Positions 35,301-48,930 of a stretch of DNA of 64,000 nt are shown piece by piece. The stretch lies in NCBI GenBank assembly GCA_032164245.1, contig JAVMKO010000001.1, positions 76,009,892 to 76,073,891 of the forward strand. The letters are read 5' to 3'. This stretch comes from Sternotherus odoratus (Eukaryota; Chordata; Testudines; Kinosternidae). The notes under the pieces are model-generated. The model was not told where the DNA came from, did no database searches, and was given only the letters and a program-made list of their open reading frames with translations. Numbering within the stretch: the first letter of the stretch is position 1; each line of letters starts with the position of its first letter. Both the position numbers and the translations under genes were made by a program.

Positions 35301-37560
35301 GAAGACTTCCAAGTTAGTTGACCTGGAAATCAGAGACAGTAAATAGGAGTCCTCATTATTCCTTTTTATGGTGTCACTTTCAGAACAGAATTGTTCTCTA
35401 CAATGGGCATTATCTCTGTTACATTAGCCAATAGGAGCCATGCTGAGCTCCTCACCTGGAAGTCACATGGTGGCCCCCTACATTGCCCTGTTGTGACTAC
35501 TTCTGTTTCTTTTTTTGTTTTAGACTCATCAGCCCATTGAAGCAATAAAACTGTTTTAAAACATCAAACTTCTACTTGTAACAGACATTCTGGAATAACT
35601 GGGCTCACTGCAAAATACCTTCTTTCGGAGTATTACAAAAAATATTTGCTGGACTGATTAGTACAGGACGGTAAATGAAGTGGCATTTTTAGGATGAAGC
35701 TGTCTGTGGAAGTGCTTGTCCCAGTTAGAATTGTTGGAAGCCTCAACACTTGTTTTTAAAAATATCTGTGTCATTAAGGACAGGGCTGTTTTTAATCTCT
35801 ATTTGCACTTTGTCAGGTTCCCTCCTCCCCTCCACCCCCACATGTTCTCAGTACTATAGTGTATGGCTGCTCCTTGCTTACGGTTTTTGCTCTTGCCACT
35901 GTGTATATAACAATACAAAGATGGAGCTAGTTCTCCAGGTTTTAAAAAATACAGTACTGTATCTTTAGCTCTGTATTTCCCACCTTCATTTCTGCCATGT
36001 TCTTTTCTTTTATGTTGTTCTTGGGATCTGATTCCAGCTTATGAGTAGTGTAATTGAATTCAATTTCTGGTTGGGAGAGGAATGAGATTGGTTTCCTTTC
36101 TGTACAAAAGAGGGGTACTGTTGGCAAAATTTCCATTGAATTTCTCTCTGCCACAGCCCCACTGACCCGCCTGTCCCTGACTTCATTTCTCAGCTTATGT
36201 TGAGAAAGTTTTATCAGATTCAGGCACCTAAGCCCTAAAAGGTGTTGATTTGTAACCTGCAGGCACAATATGTGTTTGTGCATCATTATATGTGGACCAG
36301 CAGCCTCCAGAAATTGCAGGGTACAATAGCCGTACAATTCTCTTTATGCCTGTAGTCAAGCATGTGTTAAATATTTAAATGCTCTGACCAGCGTTCCTTG
36401 AATAGCAATTGATATTAAAAACCTGCGACACCAAACTATTTATGCCACCCTCCGTGTTTGAGTGAGTTTTAGAGATTATCCAGCAGTAGCACTGAGACCA
36501 TTGCCCATCCTGACTTGAATTTTCAGCATGGGGTTGGAAGGTGGCAATACCTGTGCTGTCTTCACCTTACACACAACGGGCCTGATCCTGCATCCTTTAA
36601 AAACAATAGCACCTTCATGGGGTGCAAGATTGGGCCCAATAATTCTAAAATTGCTAGGATCTGAACACAGTATAGTTAGTACTGTAACAAACCTGGTCAG
36701 TTCTCTTATGCTGTTTGCCTAAAGTGTCTAATGACCCAGAAATCATATTACATGAAAGGACAGTCATAATTACCTAGTTTTGTTCTTGTTCCCTTAAGAG
36801 CAGTGTCCCAGTATTAGAGTACTGCAAACACTGTTTAAAACTAAGCTGTGATTCTGCCTTCTTACAAACTTTGTAGCATTTTCATTTAGTCGACAACAAA
36901 AATAACCTATCCAGATTTTTAAAATAAAGGCTTGATATATTAAATATATATTTTTTTAATTTGGCTTTTCCTTTTGGTTAGGGGTGGGCACCAAATACAA
37001 AAGTATTGGCGGTTCAGAGGTGTTCAAGCTAGGCTGCTAGTCCTGCAACCAAGATCCCCTTCTACCAGCTGCTGGTGGGGAGCATGAATCATAGGAATAG
37101 ATGGAGAATGCAAATGAATCATTTTTTTTTTTCATCTTCAGATCTAATCAATCTATTAAAATTGATTTTCTCATTTTATTGTGCAGCCTGAGCATTCTTT
37201 TTTATAAAATATTTAAAGAGCTGTCTGGATTTAATGGGTGATATATGTAAATAAAGTAACTGCATAGGCATTTGGGGGTCTAGTTTGGCTTTAGTAAGTT
37301 ATCAGCCATTAAAATACACATACGGACAATATCCTTTGTAGGAGACTCACAACATGATTTTTCTTTTGCAGCTGAACATGTAAATAAAGATAATGTAGGA
37401 CCTATCTAATGTCCAATTTAAACTGGGCAATTGCAAGCTCTCCCCATTTTTTGTATGTATTGTAGATTAGTGTGTGTATAAGTGTTAACTGTAATGGGGT
37501 TTTGTCCAAAAAGCCTGAAATTTATACTTTGAAATAAACTACTGGGTTTTTAACACTGTG
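32353..37560 (+). other. ATF7IP: ATF7IP 3' untranslated region (probable extent)
   Basis: About 5.2 kb follow the stop with almost no interspersed repeat, in contrast to the flanking DNA. Candidate polyadenylation signals are aataaa at about 33158, 35543, 36914, 37248 and 37382. The last, at 37533-37538, is followed by a GU-rich stretch (tgtgagtcatctgtggttgg). A small palindromic repeat lies at about 36578-36637 (gggcctgatcctgcatcc and ggtgcaagattgggccc). The 3' end is inferred. Confidence 0.7.
37533..37538 (+). promoter_or_regulatory. ATF7IP: Probable distal polyadenylation signal of ATF7IP
   Basis: AATAAA in 'tgaaataaact', with a GU-rich downstream element within about 30 bases. It marks the point where repeat-poor sequence gives way to repeat-containing intergenic DNA. 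Confidence 0.65.
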
Positions 37561-37956
37561 AGTCATCTGTGGTTGGTTCTGCTCATCCCAGGAGAGTCCT
37601 GTATGTTCTCACATGGCAAGGTGTGCCTCTTTCCCCACTGAAGATGGAGTTGGCTAGGAGAGGGTATCTAGGGTGAGCGCCAAGAATTAAGATTTTTAAA
37701 CCCTATTACCACTTTGTTCAAATTGTTGGGTAGCAGAAATTGGGCTCTGAAATTCTTCTGGAACCACTAGCAGGGTCGTTTACTTTCCCAGCCTTCTCAA
37801 AAGGTTTGCTCTAGCATCTCTTCTCTTTTGTAGTTCCAGACTCCTACAGCACTTCACAAAAGCAAAGAGAACCCGAGTGGAGAATAGGAGCCCCCACCAT
37901 TTAACCCCCCCACCACCTTCCCAACACACACACACACACACATGCTTTTTTAATGT

Positions 37957-38110
37957 CATAAGAACGGCCATAGTGGGTCAGACCAATGGTCCATCTAGTC
38001 CAGTATCCTGTCTTCCAACAGTGGCCAATGCCAGGTGCTTCAGAGGGAATGAACAGAACAGGTAATCATCAAGTGAGCCATTCCCAGCTTCTGGCAAACT
38101 TCACCTAAAG
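37957..38110 (-). mobile_element. CR1 LINE 3' end, reverse orientation
   Basis: The sequence cataagaacggccatagtgg, followed by gtcagaccaatggtccatct and ggccaatgccaggtgcttc, is the reverse complement of the CR1 3' tail seen at about 53960-54100. It is a typical 5'-truncated copy. Confidence 0.9.
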
Positions 38111-39181
38111 GATTAGAACCTTGAACATGCAAAGACCCTGATCTGCTTAACTTTACCCATTTTATGTAGTCTTGTTCCAGCCAATGAGGCTATTCATAGT
38201 GTGTAATGTCTTTGCAGGAGCAGGGCCCAGGAAGACAGAAGTTCTAAGTGGAGAGATGGGGGAAAGTGTCCTGCAGAAGTACAGTCATACCTCACTGTTC
38301 AAAGAGTTAAAAGTTCAGTTCCTCCTAGATAAGCCTAAATCCTCATGTGAATTAGACTCACAAGTTTATTCTAAAAAGTAGTTACTACAAGTCAGCAGCA
38401 TGGACAGGGAAACAAGCCTTCCCAGTCTGCTACTGAACAGCTCGGGGACCTTGGGCAAGTCATTTACCTTTTCTTTCAGTTCCCCCAGCTCTAGTTAAAA
38501 ATAAGAATTATGGACCTGGCTCTCACCTGCAGTGCAAGGATTAATTTTGGGTGGAGCGTTTTGAAGATGCACAGACCTAACTGCTAAGTGTTGCTATTTC
38601 CTCTACAGCAATTGCCACCAACCAAAGGGCCAGCAAAAATTGCAAGCTAAGTATAGACAGTCATTAACTAAAGGCTGAATAAAAATGTATTTGAAACCAC
38701 AAAGGGCTTCTTTAAAAAATGGTCATTAAAGATGAGAATCTGCTTGTTCCAGGTGGCACAGAGGACAGGTTTTACTGTATTCTGGAGGGGAGTGCATTGC
38801 AGTCGGAGACAGCATGTTACACTTGAGGTCTAAGCTCCTCAGCTTTCTTCTCCAAGCATAAACGAAGGGATCAGTTCATTCACTGTTGCCTTGCACCTTG
38901 TGTCATTTTCCTAGTGCAAAGTGGATGCAAAACAACCCTGCTGAATAAGCAGCATTTTACATGCACTTTGCACTGGTGTAAATGGAAGAATGAGGTTCAG
39001 GCAAGTGTGACTCAGGCTTCAGTTGCAGAATTCTCAGTCACAGAGTACCTGGCCTGGAGGGGTGGTATAATTTCCTAAGAGCCCTGTGGGGAGACTGTTG
39101 TCAGGGCTCAGTTAAGCACTCAAAAGCCAGGAAAGGGTAGGGCTGAGGTGATCTCATTCGTGCAGCAAGTGTGGTCTAGAC

Positions 39182-40507
39182 CAGCGGTCACCAACCAGTG
39201 GTCCGCGGACCACTGATGGTCCGCGAGAAAATTTGGGTGGTCCGCGGGGAAATTTCGGGGCGGGGGGGAGGGCGAGCCGGGGCGGGGGGGAGGCCAGCAG
39301 CGGGAGCCCCCCCCCTGCCGGAAGCGGGGTACTGCGGCGCGAGTGTGCCCCTGTGGGGCGGGGGGTGAGGCAAGCGGCGGGAGCCCCCCCCCCCCCCCCC
39401 CGCCTGCCGGGAGCATCGACCCTACGCCCCCAGCTGTTTACACTTGATAAAAATGTAAATGTCCTCTTGAATTCAAATAGTGGTTTCTGTGCAGTCAATC
39501 CCACAGCTATTTACACCAGGCTCCTCACTTCAAAGACAGTCTGATCTGTCTGTGCCTCCCCTTCCAGGGATCAGGACAACTCCAATGCCTAGGCAGTGAT
39601 CACTTAGGAGGAGCAGGGATTTGAATATTCCCAAGGAGGCGAGTGCTGTTCTTTTTGGAGTCCACAAAAATACCTCTGCCTTGGTACCTAACATGCAAAA
39701 GCATGAGACTTGTCTTCACTCGCTCCAAACTAGGGTCTTTTCTATTCCTCAGACCCCCTTCAGTGGGTAGGGGATTGGGAAAGTAGTGCATCACTCCCGG
39801 CCAGGAAGGGACAGCCTCAGAACTGGATGGCCCAGTCCAGACAGGAGGTCGAGCTAGATTTGTGGGGCGGGAGGAGGAGGAGAGAGAGAAACATAGACAT
39901 GATATGGGATCCACCTGAAATCCAAATTCAGGTACCTCCCAGAGCTTTGAATCAAAGGCACAAATGCAGACTGGACCATATGTTTCTCTTTAGCCCAGCA
40001 TCCTAATTCTGTCTCTTAAAAACGTTGACGAGCAATTTTTAAAAAACTTTTAACATATTATTGCCCTGCAACTGGGTCTGACTGCAACCGGGATCTTGCA
40101 CCCCGTCCTGAGGCTTTTGCCGGGGGCTAGAGCCGGAGCCCTCTGTCCCTGGCTCTGTGGTTTCTACAACCCCTTTTAGCTTCCTAGGGCTGTGTCCCCT
40201 CTCATGGATCCAGTCAGGGCTTTGCACCTGTGACTATGGGGGGACTGTCATGCCCCCCCATAGCCCTCCCCCTGCTCATGCCCTGACCCCTGCTCATGTC
40301 AGCCCCCGCTTCCTCCCCCCCTCTTGTCGCCCAATGTGTCCTGATATTTCACTCTTCCGATCTGGTCACCCTAAGTGTGCCCCTGTGGCCGCGAGAGACC
40401 CCGCGCTGCAGCCCCCGCAGGAAGGAGTAGGGGCCATGTTAGTGGTCCACAGGATTCAAAATTGTGAGTTTAGTGGTCCCTGAGGTCCGAAAGGTTGGTG
40501 ACCACTG
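39182..40507. mobile_element. Non-autonomous hAT transposon, 1326 bp, perfect 8-bp target duplication
   Basis: The ends cagcggtcaccaacc and ggttggtgaccactg are inverted. Both flanks are gtctagac (39174-39181 and 40508-40515). Its GC-rich interior includes a run of 18 C (39384-39401). No transposase is recognisable; open frames inside are composition artefacts. Confidence 0.94.
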
Positions 40508-40664
40508 GTCTAGACCCTGCAAACTGAACAGGGATGGGGCTCAACCTTTATTTCTTAATTTGCAGAGGGGAGGGAGCAGCTCTGGAGGATGCAGTTGCAA
40601 TTGGTATTCCCAAAATAAGAAAATGTGTTTTCTCGCTAGCAGTTATAAATAAATATATGGACAT

Positions 40665-40852
40665 ATCCCTATCTCATAGAACTGGAAAGACCTTGAAAGG
40701 TTGAGTCCAGTCCCCTGCCTACACTAGCGGGACCAAGTACTGTCCCCTGATAGATTTTTTTGCCCCAGATCCCTAAATGGCCCCCTCAAGGATTGAACTC
40801 ATAACCCTGGGTTTAGCAGGCCAATGTTCAAACCACTGAGCTATCACACTCC
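40665..40852 (-). mobile_element. tRNA-derived SINE
   Basis: On the minus strand the 5' end reads atagctcagtggtttgaaca, which has an A-box-like block, and then gggttatgagttcaatcc, which has a B-box-like block. These are internal RNA polymerase III promoter elements inherited from a tRNA. The downstream part matches a common turtle SINE body. It is not a functional tRNA gene: the cloverleaf is incomplete. A C-rich run (about 40852-40862) lies next to its 5' end. Confidence 0.82.
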
Positions 40853-41055
40853 CCCCCCCCCTTCTTTAAATAATCATCTGTATTACAGCGGCACCTACAG
40901 AACAGCAGAAGGCTTTTTTCAATCCTGTTTCTTGGAAATACCTTTTAGTCCCCCTTCAGGCCAAGCCAAAGCCTGGAGAAGTCTGAGGAATTGAAATGGG
41001 TATTAACAGTGGGAACGTGGCCAAAACCTCAGTTATAACTGCCACTGCCATGCCA

Positions 41056-41431
41056 GGTCTGATCTACACCTAAAACGTAGGTCAACACAGCTATGGTAAT
41101 CGGGGTGTGAAAAATCCACACACCTGTTACTATACCAATCTATCTCCTGGCACAGATGTAGCTAAGTCAACAGAAGAGTGCTTCTGTCAACCTATTTAAT
41201 ATTGCTTGGGGAAGTGGAGTTCCCACAGTGACACAAAGGGTTTTTCCATGGCTGTAGGCACACTGCTGCCCTTAGCAACAGTAACTGGGGCCCTTTATTC
41301 TGTAAATCTAGATCCATTTACAGCAGAGGTTAGATCAACATAGTTACAGAGCTCAGGGGTGTGGACTTTTCACCTCTAGCTATGTCAACCTACATTTTAA
41401 GTGTCGGCCAGGCTGTACTATAGACATGCCC
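41056..41431. mobile_element. Harbinger-type MITE, degraded
   Basis: The left end ggtctgatctacacctaaaa and the right end acattttaagtgt followed by ctatagacatgccc are roughly inverted. Internal words such as gtaggtcaacacagctatgg and ctagctatgtcaacctac pair. Right flank taa; the left flank does not match. Confidence 0.65.
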
Positions 41432-41436
41432 TAAGG

Positions 41437-42020
41437 CAGTGGTTCTCAAACTTTTTTTTCCAGGAACCACTTGAAAATTGCTGAGGGTCTCAGCGAACCA
41501 CTTAATGAGCTTTCCAAATGTTTGTACCACTAGCTACGTAAATGCTATATAAAAACAAAATTACCTTTTCTCATTCTACAAATAGAAGCATACAGCTCAT
41601 GTTTTCGTATCGGTAATCTTACCTTTCTAATGCGCTAGTTGTGCCTTCTCTCCCCTGCCCCAGCAGCCCCCAAGCTGGGACTGGGAAAGAGGGAGTCTCT
41701 CACCGGCAGCTGTAGCCCTGGAGCTGGAGAAAGTTGCCTCTTTCTCTGGCTGCGGCAGCCCTGCGCATCCCAAATTCCCCTCACCCCCCTCTTCTCACCC
41801 CACTTCCACCTCTCACCTACTCCCTGTCCCCGCCGCCCCCGTTCACCACCTCACCTTACATATGTGTCTTTTCCAGGGTCCTGGCACCTAATTAGTGGAG
41901 TCATATTAAGTGGGTGGCCCATCAGTCTCTTGTGTGCAGCTGCCCAGGCATACACCTTAGCGGAAACTATCCACAGATCACCTGAATGGAGCTCTATGGA
42001 CCACAGTTTGAGACACTCTG
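41437..42020. mobile_element. hAT MITE, 584 bp
   Basis: Ends are cagtggttctcaaac and gtttgagacactctg. The flanking 8-mers ccctaagg (41429-41436) and ctgtaagg (42021-42028) match at 6 of 8 positions. It abuts the Harbinger-type MITE on its left. Confidence 0.8.
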
Positions 42021-42360
42021 CTGTAAGGTACCAATCAGTAACTAAGCAAACCCTAGCTTGGGAGATGAGAATGGATCCCTGCCAGGGGCGATGGATCTGG
42101 TCGGTCTAAATCCATCTCCCATGCTGAGATTTTACTGGTCTAGCCTGAAAATCCAGCACTTGAGAGACTGGCAGAGACCTAGATGCTCTGGGCGTAGCTC
42201 AGTGCAGCCTTTACTCCCTGGGCCTACAACGCTGCTTTTTTCAAAGGATTTGCAGTCTGAAGACTTCTCCCCTAACCACTCACCTTTCATTTGGTGAATC
42301 TGCCATTGGGGAATGGCGGGGAGGTGACCACGTTACATGGGAAGGCTGGTATTGGCTAGA

Positions 42361-42547
42361 GCAGAGTTCTGAAACTGCACTACACCATGACCCCCTTCTG
42401 ACAACAAAAATCACTACACGACCCCGGGACGGGACTGAAGAATGAGCCCACCTGAGCCCTGTCACCCTGGGCAGGGGGCTTCAGCAAGTCTAATGCCAGC
42501 CCTGGTGACCCCCACTTTGGGGTCCTGACCCACAGTTTGAGAACTGC
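42361..42547. mobile_element. hAT MITE, 187 bp
   Basis: Ends are gcagagttctgaaac and gtttgagaactgc. Flanks tggctaga (42353-42360) and tggctagc (42548-42555) match at 7 of 8. The terminal word resembles that of 41437-42020, so the two may share a transposase source. Confidence 0.85.
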
Positions 42548-45500
42548 TGGCTAGCCTGTGTTCCAAGGGGCACTGCAGCAGAGAAGTGGTGCAGGTAAAA
42601 GAGCTTGCTGAAGAGAGCACGGATGCTGGCAACAGCAGGTGAGGCCAAGCTGCACAGGAGCCTGGTGACTCTATAGGGCAGGGGTCTTTAAACCCTGTGG
42701 TAAAAGAGCCCCGGTAGCATAAAAGTGTTTCCTCAGACTCTGCATTTGCCAGCGGTGTAGATGTTTAGTCACAGAAAACAAACTTCTTAAACGTGGAGCA
42801 GTTTCATACATCGCTGAGCGCTACAGCCTGGACTGCAGCTGGAGTTAGTCACCTCAACCTCCAGCCCAACTGCCCCCAAGATGGGTGTGGGCCAGCAGGC
42901 TCCCATCTGGTGAATCTCTCCCCGGAAGAAACTAAGAGTGGGTCGCAGCAGGGATGCAGGGAGCAGCATGGTTCCTACTTCGGTTCAGACTGATTAGAGG
43001 TGATCAACATTTATATAAGTTCTTTAAATCTGATGAGGCAAAGACTATTCTGATTAAATGGCACCAGTTGAAAAGTACATACGTCCGTAAGCAACCACTA
43101 GAGAATTTAATAGTTGATTATTTCAAGCAGCATTTTTTCCTGATGCAGGATTATTGTAATATTTTAAAATTTTGTTATTGAAAACAAGTTCATGTAAATA
43201 TATAGATGCACTTTACCTTTTGCTACATAAAATCTGCTAAGCTGTCCAATGCTTTGTTGCTATTACTTTACATATGGCATTGACTTATGTACCGGGAAGG
43301 GTATAAGGACACACTAATAGATACTGGAAATGGGTGTCAGGAACTGGGAAGTCAATCATGCTCAACTTCAGCCGTATATCAAAACAATCCATATCAGATT
43401 GCGGGAATTTGGCTCAAACTCTTTGGTGCAAGGACTGAATCTTCCTCTTTGGAAAGCACCTAGTTCATGAGGTACAATCTAAAGAATGTTTTTGCAGTTT
43501 TCTTCACAGGATTCTTTTAAGCAGACACTTTTCCTCCAATTATTTTAATTAAGTTTTAAATAATTGAGTTGAATGTAATGTGAAATCAAGTTATTTTACC
43601 TCCAGCTGCACCAGTTGTACCACAGTCCTCAAACTGCTTTGGTTGGCAGATGTGCAGGTTTTTTGTTTGTTTGTTTGAAATCTTTCAACAGGCTGGGTTT
43701 TATTTTGTAACAAACGTGCATCTAGGTAGGAGTAACTGAAGAGAAGCACCAAAGTGCAAAAGTGCCCTGGTACATACAAACAAAGAGACTTAAGTGAGAC
43801 TTAAACAGCAGAGTCAGAGCTCAAACTTGTTACAGCAGACGGAAGTCTGAATTACTGCTGCTTTCCTAATGGTTAAGAAACAAGGTAACTGAAAGAAGCC
43901 TCTTCCTTAAACACTGGTGAACAGAAAAACAAGAGGAGACACATCCAGTGGATACTATGGGCTGGCAGTGAGAGATGGAAGATCAGCTCACAGCTTTATC
44001 ACTTTCTCCATTTTCAGGTCCAACAATTCTAGGGTCTGAATCTCAGCAAGGATCCAATTCTTAATTCCCGGCAGTCAGATCAGGACACAGCGTAGCACAT
44101 GCTGTTCAGTTCCCAGCTTCTTAGGGAGGTTCCTTACTTCGCTTTACTCACTAGTGTGTCTGTGCCTAGACATTTCCAGTTCCTGAACCATGCCCTGGAA
44201 CTTCCTGCCTTTGTTATGCCAAGTGAAATGCTGAGCTGGTGCCTGAGGGGATGCTCAACTCCCTTCATCCTGCAGTTCTCATTCATTTAACAGTGCACAG
44301 AAAATACTTAGTTCATTTACTCAGACATATCGAAGAATTAAACCCCACCATCCGTCCGGAGTTCTGTAATAGAACACAACACTGGAACCTCGCACCGTTA
44401 GTTCCACTAACCCAAAGCAAAAGCTCCTCTGTGCCACCTAGTGACAACAGGGTGCACATCAGAGCAGAGCTTCTGCACTCAGTGCTTCGCCTCAGCATTT
44501 AACGCTTTTATTAAAGAAATGCTCCCAGCCCCAGGAGCTAATATTCAAGTAAGCTCCAGCCCAACATACAATTGATTCCCCTGCTTCAGGACTGTAAACA
44601 AGCAAAAATTCTTCCTATGCTTGGCAGGTTTTCCACAGCACAGGTGCACATGGTGCATTCCCCAGCTGATGTCAGACATGGATCCTGAAAGTCTCCAATG
44701 GAGTGGATGGGAAATACTGTTTGGCTACAATTGCTCCTCCCTCATTTCTAGAGTAACCTAAGGGAGGATTCTGGCAGTTCCCCTAGACCCCGCACCATTG
44801 CAGCCAGTCAGACCTTTCCAGAGCAATTTGACAAAGGTGATGCAGCTCTCAGCCCCATCTGCCTCCCCTTGCCCACCATCCATACTCTGTTCCCCCAGCG
44901 TGCATGCACAGAGGGAAGGAGAGGAGGCATTAGCTCTACAAGACCCATGGCTGACACCCCTCCCTCCTGAGAAGGCAGCAGTACGTCCCTCCCCAACCCC
45001 CACCTCCACTCCCAGGTGGCTGGCGGAAGAGACGTGGACTTTACCTTTTCTCCAGGGTGGCAACGTCCATTGGGGCTGCTTCCCACACGTGTAGCAAAGG
45101 CTGTTCATCCACGGCCATGAAAATAACTTGACTGGACAAAGGTTTCTCAATGTCAGGAAATGCAACTTCACACCCCTGCCGCCTCACCGCACTGAAGGCG
45201 CCTAACTCCTCTGGGATTAACTGCCCCTCGTGGGTCACTAGCTGCACCCTTGCTTTCTGCTGCTTGTGGGCTGGCTGGAGCAGTTAGAATTGCCCCGCAC
45301 ACTGACAGCTCTTGTCATGCTCAAGAGGTTTTACAAACAGCACCTCGATTCTCTATGCACCTATGAGACCGATAAGCGTTATCCTCATTTAGCCAGGGAG
45401 GAACAGGTGCAGTTCACTTTCCCAAGGCCTCCCAGGGACTCCATGAGCTAGAATTAGCCCTCAGTCCAGGGCAAAACAAATCCCAGCCTTGTCTTTAACC

Positions 45501-46654
45501 CCTTTACATCTCTCAGACACTGACAGGCCCTTGGGGGCTTGCTGGTTTCGTATTCAACCGCGTGGGCCCCATCTCCTGCTAGTCTGTCTGGACTCATATT
45601 TCTTAAATACAAGGACTGTGTGTAAAGGCAAAGGCACAGTCATACTGCCTGGCGGAGTGCATGAGTGGGACTGTGCTGCCACCTGCCAGTGTACGGTGTG
45701 AAGCGTTAGACAAGGCCAGAGCCAAATGTATGAGAGGGAAGCTCCTTCTACTCCCTCCCCCCACTCCTGCACCACTAAATTCCAAGTGGCGCGATTCATT
45801 AGATTCTGATTTAAAAGACATTTTTATTAATAGGGGAATTAAAAAAGGCATGAAGGCAAGTGGCGTGTTTGACACTTTGTACACTTGAAGTATAACTCTC
45901 CTCTGTTCACAGGGTGGAGAGGAAGCAACAAGTGTAACAAATGTACCTACACGTTGCTTTTATGGAACTTAAGTAGTACTAGCCAAATGTCAAAGCCATT
46001 ACTTCCATCAAGGGCAGAGAAGCGATTACTGTATTCAGAGCTCCATGCCAAGTGACAGAAGAGAGCGGGTGGTGCATCGGTCCAGCTGGGTGCCGCAGGA
46101 GGCCCAGTAATTACAACTGAAAAGTCCCATTCTCCTGCTTTCTCCATCTGTGGTGGGGGTGTTCAGGCAGCAAGCCAAAGCCCTCAGTTGGACGTGTTGT
46201 AACAGAAATGGCTAATTTATAGTCATATTATTTTGTTACCTTTCATTTATTTCAAGAATTAAATTGTTCTTCAACTGCGTCTCTGCCCCCACATTCTCCT
46301 TGCGCTAAGCTAATACTCCCCCTCCTCTTACATTTGAAAGTATTTGTTGTACGGGGCCTCCTGGAGAAAGAAACCTTCCTTCCCGTGCCCACAGCGTGTT
46401 TCTCCTCAGTCACTCACCCCGTGTCATATCTATGCAACAGCTTGATCCTAATAGGTCAGTTATGTCTTTCCTTGGAGAAGATTGCCCCTTACAGTGAATC
46501 AGTCAGACCACATAGGCACAAATCGCTCACCCTGAGTCAGGAGCTCTAGCACGTTGGCCCATCTGGCATATGGAGCTTTGAGGAAAGACCAATATAAACC
46601 CACTCGTCCCTTCATGTGAATAAATAATAGAACATAGAGCATCTTAGGTTGGCC

Positions 46655-46777
46655 AGTAAACTCTTTGGGGGCAAGGACTGTCTTTTTGTTGGGTGTGTAC
46701 ACAGTGCCCAGGTCAACGCAGACCTGGACCATGACTGGAGGGAGGGGAAATGGAGGCACTACCCTACAAATAATAAA
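46655..46777 (+). repeat. Dispersed SINE/LINE-like tail
   Basis: It contains ggcaaggactgtctttttgt, gtgcccaggtcaacg and a final caaataataaa. The same pattern occurs at 57030-57160 in PLBD1. It abuts the DIRS right end at about 46775. Confidence 0.7.
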
Positions 46778-48930
46778 TGGAGGTTACTTACCTGGAACTG
46801 GAGGTTCTGTATTCTAACCAGGCAGGCTCACACCATGTGCCTCAGAGGGGGAACGCTTGCAAGCCACGTCCACTGGGCTGTGTCTGCACCCCGGAGGTCC
46901 CCTATTCTTTTCTGACCTAGTGGTGCTCTAGAGCAGTGTATGCTGAACTTCTTGTTCATCTGGGAGTCAAACAGGTCCCAGGATGGCCTGCCCCACTGAG
47001 TGAAAATTTCATTTAGCACTAAGGTGTGTATCTCCCCCAGAAGTGCCTCCTGAGATCTGTTCACCGGTGAGTTTTGTGCACTTGGGAAGTATGTTGTTGA
47101 GAGAGTGATGTGGTTCCAGTTACACCAGTTTCATAAGCGCACCACTTCTATGCAGAAAGGCAGCGATTTCATTTCTCTTTGTTTGCTTAAACAGAAGATA
47201 GTCGTTACAGCGGCCAACATTATCCAGATCTGTCAGGACCTTGTAAGTGAGAGGAACGCCTTGCAGGCCCAGCTGACGGCTTAGTTCCAGGAAATTGATA
47301 TACATCCTGGCCTCCTGAGGCATCCACATAGCTTGTATCATGTGGTCGCCTATGTGAGCACCTCAGCCTATGAGGGATGTGCCTGGGATTATGGTTGTGT
47401 CAGGTGTGGGAGGAAGGGAAAGAAAGACTCGTGTGCACACTTGCTCCAGGTTCATCCTTCAGCCCTGATGGTGGTGGGGACTGACACTTTTTGGTAAATA
47501 TGCTGTCTTTGAGAGTACATAGGGTGGCAAACATTACACAAGTACAAGAAGCCATCTGGCCTAATAGGCAAGGTCAGTCCTTGACTGTAATTCAAGGTCT
47601 GTGAGTAACCTGTCATAGCAGGCTGCTTGTGGCCTAGACTATCCACAGAGAGGTTTGTCCTTGCTGAGGTTGAGTGCAGAGTTGCTCCCATAAAGTTTAT
47701 CATCTGTGTGGGAGCCAGAGTAGACATCTCTATGTTTACACAGATTATCATGGGTGGTAGGAGGCAGAGCGAAAATAAAATGTTCACCTGAACTTTGTGG
47801 CTGGATCTGCCTATTAGAAGCCAGTTGTCCAAGTATAGGAATATGGGGTTGCTGTTTTGTCTCATCTATGCTACTACTACCGAGAAGCCCTTTCTGAAGA
47901 CTCTGAGTGTTTTTGCCAGACCGAACAGGAGTGCTCAGAAATGGAAGTGTCCCTCTGCTACCAAAAACCCGATGAACCTCCTCTGGGAATGGTGAATATT
48001 CACATGGAAACAAACACTTTTCCTGAACCATATTTCTTTTTCCAGGGAGGGAATTGCTGATACCAGTTTAGCCATGGGGAATTTTAATTTGCAAATAAAA
48101 GTATTTAGCTGACAAGTCAAAAATGAGCAGCCACCCTCCCTTTTTCTTGGGAACTGAGAAATACTGGGAGTAGAATCCTTTACAACGATGCTGCAGTGGC
48201 ATTCACTCGCTAGCCCCTCATTCGAGGAGGGCGTACCCCTCTGATTGGAGGATCACTTGATGAGAGTGGTTGTTGAAGAGAGACTGGGAGGTGGGGTTGT
48301 GGGAGTTGGGAAAGAAAGTCAACATTCTAGTCCAAGTGGATAATATCGAGTACCTACTTGACCATTGTTGTAGCCCTCCAGCTGTGTGTGTGAAGTATGA
48401 TAGGTGGTCACCAAAGGTTTAGGAAACAGGTGGGGATGGCATCAGTGATTTGGTTTGCAATTCTCAAATGTCCTTTCAGCAGTAAACTTTAGCTGATGGA
48501 TGACGCTGGATGGCTGACAGCGAGATTGATGGGTCTGTACACATTGGCCTTTGCAGCTTCTGATGATTGCATAGTGGTTCATATGGTCATTGGCTGTAAA
48601 AAAGCTGTGGAAGAGGCCTGGGTTTATATATCTGTTTATGATATTTCCTCTTTGCGGCCAGGAAACAAAGGATTGTCCTTGAGTCTTTCAATGAGAGCAG
48701 GCCCTCAATGATGTTCTGACCCTCTCTGAGGAACCCTCAAGAGTGAACCCACAATTTACGCCACTTTACTATTCCAATTGCTATGGTTCTGGATATGGGC
48801 AGCCATGTCAACTGCAGCTTGGAGTGAAGTTTGTGCCATGAGTCTACCCCGTCCTCCTGCCTAAGTATCTGTATAATCCAAGAACTTGGAATCATTCATA
48901 AACTCATACTTCACTAATAGTGACTGGTAG

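Noticed and set aside
37924..37941. CA-repeat as a regulatory Z-DNA element
   Set aside because: It is a short, ordinary microsatellite with no supporting context.
40665..40852. A minus-strand tRNA gene
   Set aside because: A- and B-box-like words are present, but the cloverleaf is incomplete and a SINE body follows; it is a tRNA-derived SINE.
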